From Nanohaloarchaea archaeon PL-Br10_U2g27 (GTDB taxonomy: Archaea; Nanohalarchaeota; Nanosalinia; Nanosalinales; Nanosalinaceae), in the NCBI GenBank assembly GCA_001564035.1, contig LKMX01000044.1, positions 1 to 5,455 of the forward strand: a stretch of DNA of 5,455 nucleotides, given 5' to 3'. A program made the translations under genes and the position numbers. Below, in pieces: positions 1 to 4,876 of the stretch; within the stretch, counting starts at the first letter, position 1, and each line of letters begins with the position of its first letter. The notes under the pieces were generated by a model, which saw nothing but the letters and a program-made list of their open reading frames with translations, had not been told where the DNA came from and ran no database searches.

Positions 1-348
1 CAGACAGGATCAGTCCGCCACATATCCTACAAAATCGATGCAGAAGAGTTTGAAGACATAACCAAGGCCTTAGATGATCGGGGCTACCACTACAACGTAT
101 TTAACCGCGGAATCTTCCACTCAATCTACACCCAGGACAACAACGGACTGGTAGTAGAGCTTTCAGCTGACAAATACAGTATCCCAGATGATTGCAGAGC
201 AGAAGTACTTGCAAAAGCCCATGAATTAAGAGTTGAAGACGGTTCAGAGTACGCGAAAGAAAAACACATGGAACAGGCCTTAAACGAACTGGGTATAGAC
301 TTTGAAAAAATCGAACTGCCTGAGGCCTCCACAGGCGCAGGAGTTTAG
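1..348 (+). CDS. VOC-superfamily protein (ring-cleaving dioxygenase/glyoxalase-like), C-terminal part
   Basis: The reading frame is open from the first base to TAG at 346-348, giving 115 residues; the N-terminal part lies outside the window. Visible residues 5-54 resemble a second vicinal-oxygen-chelate module: VRHISYKID (His7 sits at the usual metal-ligand position), an amphipathic helix with a 'LDDRGY' end, then NRGIFHSIYTQDNNGLVVEL, which matches the family pattern RgyFrSiYFrdPdGllvEl with Glu53 at the second ligand position. Enzymes of this family use a divalent metal to act on ring or oxo-acid substrates; the substrate here cannot be read. After the module comes a helical, charged tail (residues about 65-115) of a kind I associate with haloarchaeal VOC proteins. 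It is probably cytosolic. The stop is 45 bases before the parvulin gene. I am confident of the superfamily but not of the reaction. Confidence 0.8.
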   Translation, partial: QTGSVRHISYKIDAEEFEDITKALDDRGYHYNVFNRGIFHSIYTQDNNGLVVELSADKYSIPDDCRAEVLAKAHELRVEDGSEYAKEKHMEQALNELGIDFEKIELPEASTGAGV

Positions 349-393
349 AGCAATCCAATAGCTTCTAAAAAACACAGTAGGTAAAAATGTAAT

Positions 394-675
394 ATGGCAC
401 AGAAAGTTAGAGCAAAACACATCCTAGTCGACAACAGAGAACACGCCCGCCAACTCAAACAAGAAGTGGACGACGGAAAAAGCTTTGAAGAACTCGCAAA
501 AGAAAAAAGCGACTGCCCATCAGGCAAAAAAGGCGGAGACCTAGGATGGTTCGGAAGAGGAGACATGGTCAAACCATTCGAAAGAGAGGCCTTCAAACTA
601 GATAACGGAAAAGTCTCAGAACCAGTAAAAACAGAGTTCGGCTGGCACATCATCAAAAAAGTCGACGAAAAATAG
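394..675 (+). CDS. Single-domain parvulin-type peptidyl-prolyl cis-trans isomerase
   Basis: A complete 93-residue protein that is almost entirely one Rotamase (parvulin) domain. It would speed cis-trans isomerisation of Xaa-Pro bonds during cytosolic folding. Seen motifs: AKHILV (His9), FEELAKEKSDCPSGKKGGDLGWF (residues 31-53, with Cys41 at the catalytic Cys/Asp position), a hydrophobic pocket segment MVKPFEREAF (58-67), and TEFGWHIIKK (80-89, His85). The length and motifs closely parallel E. coli PpiC/Par10, also 93 residues. There is no signal peptide or transmembrane segment. ATG at 394 is chosen because the domain starts at once; an AGGT lies 11 bases upstream (379-382), and a weak TATA-like TTCTAAAAAA lies about 26 bases upstream. 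It could be co-transcribed with the VOC gene or have its own leaderless promoter. Parvulins are patchy in archaea, so transfer is possible. Confidence 0.93.
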   Translation: MAQKVRAKHILVDNREHARQLKQEVDDGKSFEELAKEKSDCPSGKKGGDLGWFGRGDMVKPFEREAFKLDNGKVSEPVKTEFGWHIIKKVDEK

Positions 676-690
676 CCGAGGTTTTTACCA

Positions 691-710
691 CTGGAAAAAA
701 ATATTTCCAG
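691..710. terminator. Hairpin terminator between convergent genes
   Basis: CTGGAAA (691-697) and TTTCCAG (704-710) form a perfect 7-bp stem with a six-base loop, in the 39-bp gap between the parvulin stop (675) and the stop of the minus-strand gene (715). A695-A701 reads as a T7 run on the minus strand, the U-tract expected of an archaeal intrinsic terminator for the minus-strand gene. On the plus strand, T5 at 682-686 could end the parvulin transcript. An AGGCCT (709-714) overlaps the distal arm. Confidence 0.6.
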
Positions 711-714
711 GCCT

Positions 715-1191
715 CTAAATTAATTTGAAACCGGTTCGACAGTCGAAAAGACCTTTCTCAGGTCTCTCCCATACTGTACCAGTCAAAACTACTGGCGAGG
801 CCTCAATCCGAAAGAGGTAATCAGAATCCGCGTCTTCAGGCGGAGTGAAATGCTTCAGATTTCCCTCAATCACAAAAGCATACCTGTTTTCTCCGCCTTC
901 TGTGTGCTCGGCTGCAGCAAAACCTTGTGACGCTGAAAGAAGACGTTCTATCTCGTGAGGAGAAATATCCGAATTCCAGATATAATCTTCCAATTCTAAC
1001 GCGTTATCAAATCCTCTGTTGAAAACATCTACAAGCTCTTCTGAACCGACTTCACGATACTCGCTAGAATCAAGTACTGCTACCTCCTCCAAAACATAAT
1101 CCAGAGGATCGGACAAGTTCTTAGCAGTTACACCATACTTCTGCGAAAGATAATCAAAATACTTGGACTTCAGTTCGGATAGCGAATCCAT
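715..1191 (-). CDS. Acidic hypothetical protein (158 aa)
   Basis: I do not recognise this protein. It is 158 residues, acidic and without a signal peptide or membrane segment, so probably cytosolic. Residues 1-90 look helical and Asp/Glu-rich (for example LDYVLEEVAVLDSSEY and LEDYIWNSDISPHEIERLL); residues 100-158 look like beta strands (YAFVIEG, YLFRIEASPVVLTGTVWE, ending CRTGFKLI). ATG at 1191 is supported by a palindromic TATA box at 1214-1223 centred about 27 bases upstream, the spacing of a leaderless transcript. The downstream end abuts an AGGCCT and a hairpin with a T7 run. Codon choice (GGT, CTT) differs from the plus-strand ribosomal genes, which suggests lower expression or different ancestry. 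It may be a distant relative of the next minus-strand gene: both pair a helical acidic N-terminus with a strand-rich end containing a 'LxGxxxxW/E' segment. That resemblance is weak. Confidence 0.75.
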   Translation of the reverse strand: MDSLSELKSKYFDYLSQKYGVTAKNLSDPLDYVLEEVAVLDSSEYREVGSEELVDVFNRGFDNALELEDYIWNSDISPHEIERLLSASQGFAAAEHTEGGENRYAFVIEGNLKHFTPPEDADSDYLFRIEASPVVLTGTVWERPEKGLFDCRTGFKLI

Positions 1192-1213
1192 AGATTAACA
1201 AAAAAACAACCAT

Positions 1214-1223
1214 TATTTAAATA
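1214..1223 (-). promoter_or_regulatory. TATA box of the 158-aa gene
   Basis: TATTTAAATA is a perfect archaeal TATA element (it is also self-complementary). Its centre is about 27 bases upstream of ATG 1191, so transcription should begin at or within a base or two of the start codon, giving a leaderless mRNA. No Shine-Dalgarno sequence is seen in between. Confidence 0.65.
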
Positions 1224-1233
1224 CGTTGCAACG
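1224..1233. promoter_or_regulatory. 10-bp palindrome beside the TATA box, possible operator
   Basis: CGTTGCAACG is a perfect 10-bp palindrome directly upstream (minus-strand sense) of the TATA box at 1214-1223, where the TFB-recognition element and many archaeal regulators bind. It lies in the 56-bp gap between the two minus-strand genes. A 10-bp palindrome can arise by chance, so the operator reading is tentative. Confidence 0.3.
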
Positions 1234-1247
1234 CGCCAGTAACATTC

Positions 1248-1703
1248 TTATTTTTTAGGCCTTTCCAAAGGCCTCTCCAAAAAGCTAGGGGTTCTAGACT
1301 CTGCTCTAATCCGCCAGTCCGGCACGTCCTCGCATCCACTATCCCAGGAACGGAGCTCGCCAACCAAGTACTCGGGCTTCCTAACACCATCATCTATAAC
1401 ATAGCTGGAAGCTCTTCCTATGAAAACGTAGAACTCATCTTCCTCGGATTTAAACGCTAATGGCTCAGGATTCTCCAAACCTTCTAAAACCGATCTAATC
1501 TCGCGACCCAGATAACAGTTATCATCAATAGCGCCACAGGCCTCTCCTGACGCCTCCAATACATCGTTCCAGGAACCAGAAGATTCGGTCAAAACAGTGC
1601 TGTAATGCGCTGCAGAGTCAGAAGCATGACTGTAGAGCACGTCTTCAAACCCAGATTCGATTTCAGAATAAGGGTTCAGCAACTCAGAACTATCGGCGCT
1701 CAT
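1248..1703 (-). CDS. Acidic hypothetical protein (151 aa)
   Basis: I do not recognise this protein. It has 151 residues, is Ser/Glu/Asp-rich, and lacks a signal peptide or membrane segment. Residues 1-75 look helical (SEIESGFEDVLYSHASDS, GREIRSVLEGLENP), 80-115 look strand-rich (EFYVFIGRASSYVIDD, EYLVGELRSW), and the tail turns basic, with a duplicated LERP-LERP-KK end. Three cysteines (56, 63 and 122) are more than most proteins here have. The ATG at 1703 is preceded by minus-strand TATA-like elements at 1728-1733 (about 27 bases away) and 1737-1744 (about 37 bases away). The repeated ERP end is encoded by two AGGCCT motifs 12 bases apart, so the motif itself may have shaped this C-terminus. 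It is followed at 56 bp by the other minus-strand hypothetical gene, which has its own TATA box. There is no plausible competing ORF on the plus strand. Confidence 0.7.
   Translation of the reverse strand: MSADSSELLNPYSEIESGFEDVLYSHASDSAAHYSTVLTESSGSWNDVLEASGEACGAIDDNCYLGREIRSVLEGLENPEPLAFKSEEDEFYVFIGRASSYVIDDGVRKPEYLVGELRSWDSGCEDVPDWRIRAESRTPSFLERPLERPKK
1257..1274. repeat. Inverted pair of AGGCCT motifs
   Basis: AGGCCTTT (1257-1264) and AAAGGCCT (1267-1274) form an 18-bp perfect inverted repeat at the 3' end of the 151-aa gene, 6 bases inside its stop codon. A hairpin with 6-bp stem AGGCCT and a six-base loop is possible. It encodes part of the terminal ERPLERP. It may serve as the gene-end version of the dispersed AGGCCT motif. 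Confidence 0.6.
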
Positions 1704-1821
1704 AACAAATTAATAGGTTTTCAGGCCTTATTACCGTTTTATACAGTCTCCAATAGAAATCTTGCAAAAACAATTTTTAGTAATGGTTAAAAACTGTTGC
1801 AGTTTATACCGTCGTCTACCG
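1704..1821. promoter_or_regulatory. Divergent promoter region
   Basis: This 118-bp gap separates the minus-strand 151-aa gene from the plus-strand carbonic anhydrase gene. For the minus gene, TAATAA (1728-1733) sits about 27 bases and GTATAAAA (1737-1744) about 37 bases from the ATG. The latter reads TTTTATAC on the plus strand and could serve both directions. For the anhydrase, GTTAAAAAC (1785-1793) is centred about 32 bases before ATG 1822; TTTATA (1803-1808) is too close for that start. One AGGCCT lies at 1723-1728. No RNA gene is apparent. Confidence 0.45.
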
Positions 1822-2586
1822 ATGAACAAAAAAGAAACGTTCGACCTACTTGATTTTCTAAACGAAGTTTTCAAAGGAAACCATGACTACGCAGAAGAAA
1901 TGCATGCAAAACTGAAAAAACACGTAGAAGGCCAAGACCCAGTAACAACCACGATCTCCTGCTGCGACTCGCGCGTAAAACAGGAAGCAATGTGGAAAAA
2001 CGAAGAAATAGGCGCAGAATTCACAAGAGGGACAATAGGCAACACAGTCCTAGAATACAACCACAGAGGAGAAACCACGATCTCCGGCGACATAGACTAC
2101 ATACCCAAACACTCAGAAACACCAACAGTCGCAGCAGTAATAGGCCACACAGGATGCGGAGCAGTAACAGCAACATACGAAACACTAGAAGCCATACAAA
2201 AACACAAAGACCTGCAAAAAACCGACATAAACCATACAGACCTGCAAAAATACAATGGAGAAACAAAAGGAATCAACACCAAAATCAGACTCCTACTCGA
2301 ATCAGGCCTCAAACAAGACTACAACCAAATAAAAGGAAAATCCAACAAACAAGAAGAAATCGACAAACTAGTCGAAAGAAACGTAGACAACCAAATCAAA
2401 GAACTCATAAACCGAACCCACTACACAGACACAGAGTTCATAGGCCTAGTATTCGACCTCGACGGAATCTACGGAGGAAAAGAAGGCCAACTCTACCTAA
2501 CCAACTACTGCGGAGAAAAACAACTGCAAAAACTAAAACAAGAAGCAGCAAACCACAAAGCAATCAAAGCCAAACGCATAAGCTAA
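1822..2586 (+). CDS. Beta-class carbonic anhydrase
   Basis: A 254-residue protein with the beta-carbonic anhydrase signature. CCDSR (residues 47-51) supplies zinc ligand Cys47 and the Asp49/Arg51 dyad; RGTIGN (69-74) matches the family's R-x-x-G-N; GHTGCGAV (108-115) supplies zinc ligands His109 and Cys112. The C-terminal NVDNQIKEL then FIGLVFDLDGIYGGKEGQLYLTN matches the final helix and edge strand. The enzyme interconverts CO2 and bicarbonate in the cytosol, for pH balance or to feed carboxylations. Residues about 120-190 form a Lys/Gln-rich helical insert. ATG 1822 is preferred because family homology begins soon after; upstream in-frame starts (TTG 1762, ATG 1783) would add a Cys-rich stretch that looks non-coding and overlaps the promoter. 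It is divergent from the minus-strand genes, with an AGGCCT 8 bases after its stop. Confidence 0.93.
   Translation: MNKKETFDLLDFLNEVFKGNHDYAEEMHAKLKKHVEGQDPVTTTISCCDSRVKQEAMWKNEEIGAEFTRGTIGNTVLEYNHRGETTISGDIDYIPKHSETPTVAAVIGHTGCGAVTATYETLEAIQKHKDLQKTDINHTDLQKYNGETKGINTKIRLLLESGLKQDYNQIKGKSNKQEEIDKLVERNVDNQIKELINRTHYTDTEFIGLVFDLDGIYGGKEGQLYLTNYCGEKQLQKLKQEAANHKAIKAKRIS
2208..2250 (+). repeat. 13-bp direct repeat within the carbonic anhydrase insert
   Basis: AGACCTGCAAAAA occurs at 2208-2220 and 2238-2250, a 30-base period. It encodes two DLQK segments ten residues apart in the lysine-rich insert (about residues 130-144), suggesting local duplication there. Confidence 0.5.
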
Positions 2587-2726
2587 AACAAACCAGGCCT
2601 CCAAAAAGAACTGCTTCGAAAAACCTCCTCAACCATTTCTTCACTCTTTCTAAAACCTGCAAAATACCTCGAACCCAGCAAAATCTTCTACATCAAAAAA
2701 ACTGAAACAGGCCTCCGGCTTCATAC
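2587..2726. other. Gap between carbonic anhydrase gene and ribosomal operon; possible minus-strand small ORF
   Basis: No plus-strand gene is supported here. Unlike its surroundings, the plus strand is pyrimidine-rich (about 2626-2670), so the minus strand is purine-rich as coding strands are in this genome. A minus-strand ORF runs from TTG 2681 to TAG 2583 (32 residues, LLGSRYFAGF...FWRPGLF), overlapping the anhydrase stop by 4 bases. It has no ATG at its head and no recognised family, and in-frame TAG lies just upstream. The T-rich stretch at 2636-2651 could instead end the anhydrase transcript. AGGCCT occurs at 2595 and 2709. Confidence 0.3.
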
Positions 2727-2734
2727 CTTTATAA
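2727..2734 (+). promoter_or_regulatory. TATA box of the rps13-rps4-rps11-rpoD operon
   Basis: CTTTATAA is a near-ideal archaeal TATA box. Its centre is about 33 bases upstream of the rps13 ATG (2764), so the predicted start of transcription is near 2757 with a leader of about 7 bases and no room for a Shine-Dalgarno site. The first gene is thus probably read from an almost leaderless mRNA, while the internal genes have GGTGA/GAGGT sites. Confidence 0.75.
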
Positions 2735-2763
2735 GATTTAAACGAGACCCACTTCTATACCCG

Positions 2764-3225
2764 ATGTCCGAAACAAAAGAAATTGTAAGAATCGCACGTA
2801 CAGGAATCGACGGCACAAAGCCGGTAGAAGAAGCCCTAAAAGGCCTAACCGGAGTCGGAGAGCTGTACGGAAACGCAATAGCACACGACCTAGATCTCAA
2901 AGGCCAAAAAATCGGAGATCTAAGCGACGAAAAAATAGAAGAAATAGAAGAAGAAATAAAGAACCCTGAAGTACCTTCATGGCTTCTAAACAGAAGAAAA
3001 GACAGAGAAACAGGAGAAGACGGACATCTAATCGAATCAGACCTCGAACTAAAACAAGAGTTCGACATCAGAAGACTAAAAGAAATAGACACATACAGAG
3101 GATGGAGACACAAGCTCGGACTGCCTGTAAGAGGACAGAAAACCAAGTCCAGCTTCAGAACAGGAAGTAAGGTAGGAGTAGACACAGCAGCAATCAAGGA
3201 AGACGCAGCACCAGGAGGAGAATAA
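2764..3225 (+). CDS. rps13: Small-subunit ribosomal protein uS13
   Basis: A 153-residue archaeal-type uS13, complete. This protein sits in the head of the 30S subunit and contacts 16S rRNA, 5S-side proteins and the P-site tRNA. The N-terminal helix-two-turns-helix region includes the glycines of LKGLTGVGELYGNAIA (25-40). A strongly acidic helix follows (DEKIEEIEEEI, 55-65). The diagnostic universal block YRGWRHKLGLPVRGQKTK is at 111-128, followed by the basic SSFRTGSKVGV end. ATG 2764 fits both the family N-terminus (SETKEIVRIARTGIDG) and the TATA box at 2727-2734. It is the first gene of the operon. Its last codons (PGGE) contain AGGAGGAG, positioned as a ribosome site for the small ORF that starts 3 bases after the stop. 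Confidence 0.97.
   Translation: MSETKEIVRIARTGIDGTKPVEEALKGLTGVGELYGNAIAHDLDLKGQKIGDLSDEKIEEIEEEIKNPEVPSWLLNRRKDRETGEDGHLIESDLELKQEFDIRRLKEIDTYRGWRHKLGLPVRGQKTKSSFRTGSKVGVDTAAIKEDAAPGGE
3213..3220 (+). promoter_or_regulatory. Strong Shine-Dalgarno site for the 21-aa small ORF
   Basis: AGGAGGAG, inside the last uS13 codons, complements the CCUCC end of archaeal 16S rRNA and ends 8 bases before ATG 3229. It supports translation of the small ORF, but the bases also encode Gly-Gly of uS13, so chance cannot be excluded. Confidence 0.5.
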
Positions 3226-3228
3226 AAA

Positions 3229-3294
3229 ATGTTCTCAAAAACAACTGAAAAAGCAAAGAGAAAATACAGAGAACTCAAAAACAGGCTCAAATAA
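3229..3294 (+). CDS. Small lysine-rich peptide (21 aa) between rps13 and rps4
   Basis: ATG to TAA encodes MFSKTTEKAKRKYRELKNRLK. I know no family for it. Of 21 residues, nine are Lys or Arg, in a spacing that suggests one basic amphipathic helix, which would suit RNA or ribosome binding (inference). Support: it begins 3 bases after the uS13 stop, has AGGAGGAG at an ideal 8-base distance, and an AGGCCT lies 4 bases after its stop, as at other gene ends here. It also fills most of an otherwise unusual 108-bp gap in a tightly packed operon. It could be a leader peptide that controls rps4 translation, or merely spacer. Bulk conservation is untested. Confidence 0.45.
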   Translation: MFSKTTEKAKRKYRELKNRLK

Positions 3295-3333
3295 AAAAAG
3301 GCCTCACAAAAAACACAAGGTGACAGCAAAAAA

Positions 3334-3936
3334 ATGGTAAAGAAACTAAAGAAACAGTACGAAACGCCTAACAGGGCATGGAACCAAGAAAGAATGAACA
3401 AAGAGGCCGAACTATCTGAAAAATACGGTCTAACAAACAAAGAAGAAATCTACAAAGCATACTCAGAACTAAGAAGCCTCAGAAGACAGGCAAGAAGACT
3501 GGTATCAGAACCAGACTCAGAAGAAGCAAAAGAAGTAATACAAAAAGTACACAGGCTAGGCCTAGTAAAATCAAACGCACAGCTAGAAGACCTCCTAACA
3601 CTACAAGTCGAAGACATTCTAAACAGGAGACTGCAGACAGCAGTCCACAGGAGAGGCCTAGCAGACACACCTCTACAAGCCAGACAACTTGTAACACACG
3701 GACACGTCTACATCGACGGAGAAAGAGTCAATATCCCTGGATACACACTAACACAGGAAGAAGAAAAACAGATCGAAGTAGAAGAATTCGACGAAACTCC
3801 AGAGGAAACAGAGGAGTCCGAAGAAACAGAAGAATCCTCAGAAGGAGATGAAGAAGTAGAGGAAGCGGAAGAAGTAGAGGGAGCGGAAGAAGTAGAGGGA
3901 GCGGAAGAAGACGAAGAAGGTGAAACAAAAGAATGA
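3334..3936 (+). CDS. rps4: Small-subunit ribosomal protein uS4 with acidic repeat tail
   Basis: A 200-residue uS4, a primary 16S rRNA-binding protein that nucleates assembly of the 30S body. Residues 1-95 are the archaeal N-terminal domain (KKLKKQYETPNRAWNQERM, then RRQARRL and LEDLLTLQVEDILNRRL). The S4 RNA-binding fold spans about 98-145 and contains TPLQARQLVTHGHVYIDGERVNIPGY. From about residue 147 the protein is a 50-residue acidic tail made almost wholly of Glu, Asp, Ser, Thr, Val, Gly and Ala, with a six-residue repeat; this is longer than I expect for the family. AGGTGA at 3318-3323 ends 10 bases before ATG 3334 and matches the 16S anti-SD. The 3' end overlaps the rps11 start as ATGA, implying coupled translation. 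Confidence 0.97.
   Translation: MVKKLKKQYETPNRAWNQERMNKEAELSEKYGLTNKEEIYKAYSELRSLRRQARRLVSEPDSEEAKEVIQKVHRLGLVKSNAQLEDLLTLQVEDILNRRLQTAVHRRGLADTPLQARQLVTHGHVYIDGERVNIPGYTLTQEEEKQIEVEEFDETPEETEESEETEESSEGDEEVEEAEEVEGAEEVEGAEEDEEGETKE
3850..3921 (+). repeat. 18-bp tandem repeat in the uS4 tail
   Basis: Four successive 18-base units (3850-3867, 3868-3885, 3886-3903 and a diverged 3904-3921) encode EEVEEA, EEVEGA, EEVEGA and EEDEEG. Units two and three are identical at the DNA level (GAAGAAGTAGAGGGAGCG), which points to recent slippage or unequal exchange. The last unit runs into the AGGTGA site for rps11, so repeat-number changes leave that site in place. Confidence 0.85.
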
Positions 3937-4316
3937 GTAAAAAAGGAGTAGTACACATCTATTCAAGCTTCAACAATACTATAATCCACATAACAGACGC
4001 CACCGGAGCAGAAACAATCTCAAGAATCACATCCGGAATGGCAACAGACAAAGGCAGACTACAAGGATCTGCGTTTCCAGCAATGAAAGCAGCAGACCAA
4101 GCCTCAGAAGAAGCAATCGAAAAAGGCCTAGAAAAAGTCGACATCCGTGTTCGAGCACCAGGAGGACAAAAATCAAAGATCCCTGGAAAAGGAGCACAGC
4201 CAGCAATCAGAGCAATCTCGCGCTCAGACCTAGAAGTAGGAAAGATCGAAGACGTCACACCAATTCCGCACGACGGCGTCAGAAAGAAAGGAGGAAAAAG
4301 AGGTAGAAGAGTATGA
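3933..4316 (+). CDS. rps11: Small-subunit ribosomal protein uS11
   Basis: A complete 127-residue uS11, part of the 30S platform near the E-site codon. It begins KKGVVHIYSSFNNTIIHITD (3-22), continues with TSGMATDKGR, and closes with the archaeal/eukaryotic block IRVRAPGGQKSKIPGKGAQP (71-90) and IEDVTPIPHDGVRKKGGKRGRRV (105-127). It is far less acidic than its neighbours because the rRNA-binding basic tail is kept. AGGTGA at 3918-3923, inside the uS4 tail, ends 9 bases before ATG 3933. The start overlaps the rps4 stop (ATGA), and the stop overlaps the rpoD start in the same way. Confidence 0.98.
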   Translation: MSKKGVVHIYSSFNNTIIHITDATGAETISRITSGMATDKGRLQGSAFPAMKAADQASEEAIEKGLEKVDIRVRAPGGQKSKIPGKGAQPAIRAISRSDLEVGKIEDVTPIPHDGVRKKGGKRGRRV

Positions 4317-4876
4317 AGCTAGAGCTAGGCGACGAAGAAGACGGAGTACTAGAAGCAACACTTACAGACGCGTCGCCAGCCATGGCAAACGCCATCCGCA
4401 GATCAGCCATGACCAAAGTACCAACACTCGCAATAAAAGAACTACAAGTAGTACAAAACGAATCAGGCCTATTCGACGAAGTACTCGCAAACAGACTAGG
4501 ACAAGTACCCTTCACAATACCCAAAAAATTCAACGAAGACGACGAACTACACATCGCAATCAAAAAAGAAGGCCCAGTAAAAGTCAAATCAGGAGACATA
4601 CAAACAGATAACGAAGAAGCCGAACCACTAAACAACGAAATCGGCATAGTCACACTCAAAGAAGACCAAGAACTAGAACTAGAAGCCACAGCAGTCCTAG
4701 GAACAGGCATCGAACACGCCAAACACCAAGGCGGAACAGTAGGATACGAAAAAACAGGCGACGGAGAATTCAAATTCTGGATCGAATCCACATCAGGCCA
4801 CACCAACGAACAACTACTCAAGGCCTCAATCGAAGAACTCAAAAATGATCTAGACGAGTTCGAAAACAAACTATAG
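4313..4876 (+). CDS. rpoD: DNA-directed RNA polymerase subunit D (Rpo3), short form without Fe-S domain
   Basis: RpoD pairs with RpoL to form the alpha-like platform on which archaeal RNA polymerase assembles. At 187 residues it is shorter than the usual 220-270. Seen: the dimerisation segment ANAIRRSAMTKVPTLAI (25-41), LANRLGQVPF (58-67), VKSGDI (91-96), LEATAVLGTGIEHAKHQ (123-139) and FKFWIESTSG then a C-terminal helix (153-187). Between HAKHQ and FKFWIES only about 13 residues remain, where many archaea carry the ferredoxin-like domain 3. The protein has no cysteine, so neither an Fe-S cluster nor a zinc site is possible. GAGGT at 4300-4304 ends 8 bases before ATG 4313, which overlaps the rps11 stop. 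The TAG stop is embedded in an AGGCCT (4875-4880). Confidence 0.96.
   Translation: MKLELGDEEDGVLEATLTDASPAMANAIRRSAMTKVPTLAIKELQVVQNESGLFDEVLANRLGQVPFTIPKKFNEDDELHIAIKKEGPVKVKSGDIQTDNEEAEPLNNEIGIVTLKEDQELELEATAVLGTGIEHAKHQGGTVGYEKTGDGEFKFWIESTSGHTNEQLLKASIEELKNDLDEFENKL

Noticed and set aside
1762..1821. Upstream extension of the carbonic anhydrase from TTG 1762 or ATG 1783
   Set aside because: The extra residues (for example MVKNCCSLYRRLP) do not look like the family and overlap promoter-like sequence, so ATG 1822 is preferred.
2665..2695. T-loop-like CTCGAACCC suggesting a tRNA
   Set aside because: No matching acceptor, D-arm or anticodon stem could be found around it on either strand.
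1992..2705. 237-codon plus-strand ORF overlapping the carbonic anhydrase in another frame
   Set aside because: It is an Arg/Asn/Gln/Thr-rich frame-shifted reading of the anhydrase and A-rich sequence, with no family features; the anhydrase motifs settle the frame.
2721..3440. 239-codon minus-strand ORF opposite rps13, the small ORF and the rps4 start
   Set aside because: It is antisense to a certain uS13 gene, and its Ser/Phe/Leu-rich sequence is what GAA/AGA-rich coding sequence gives when read backwards.
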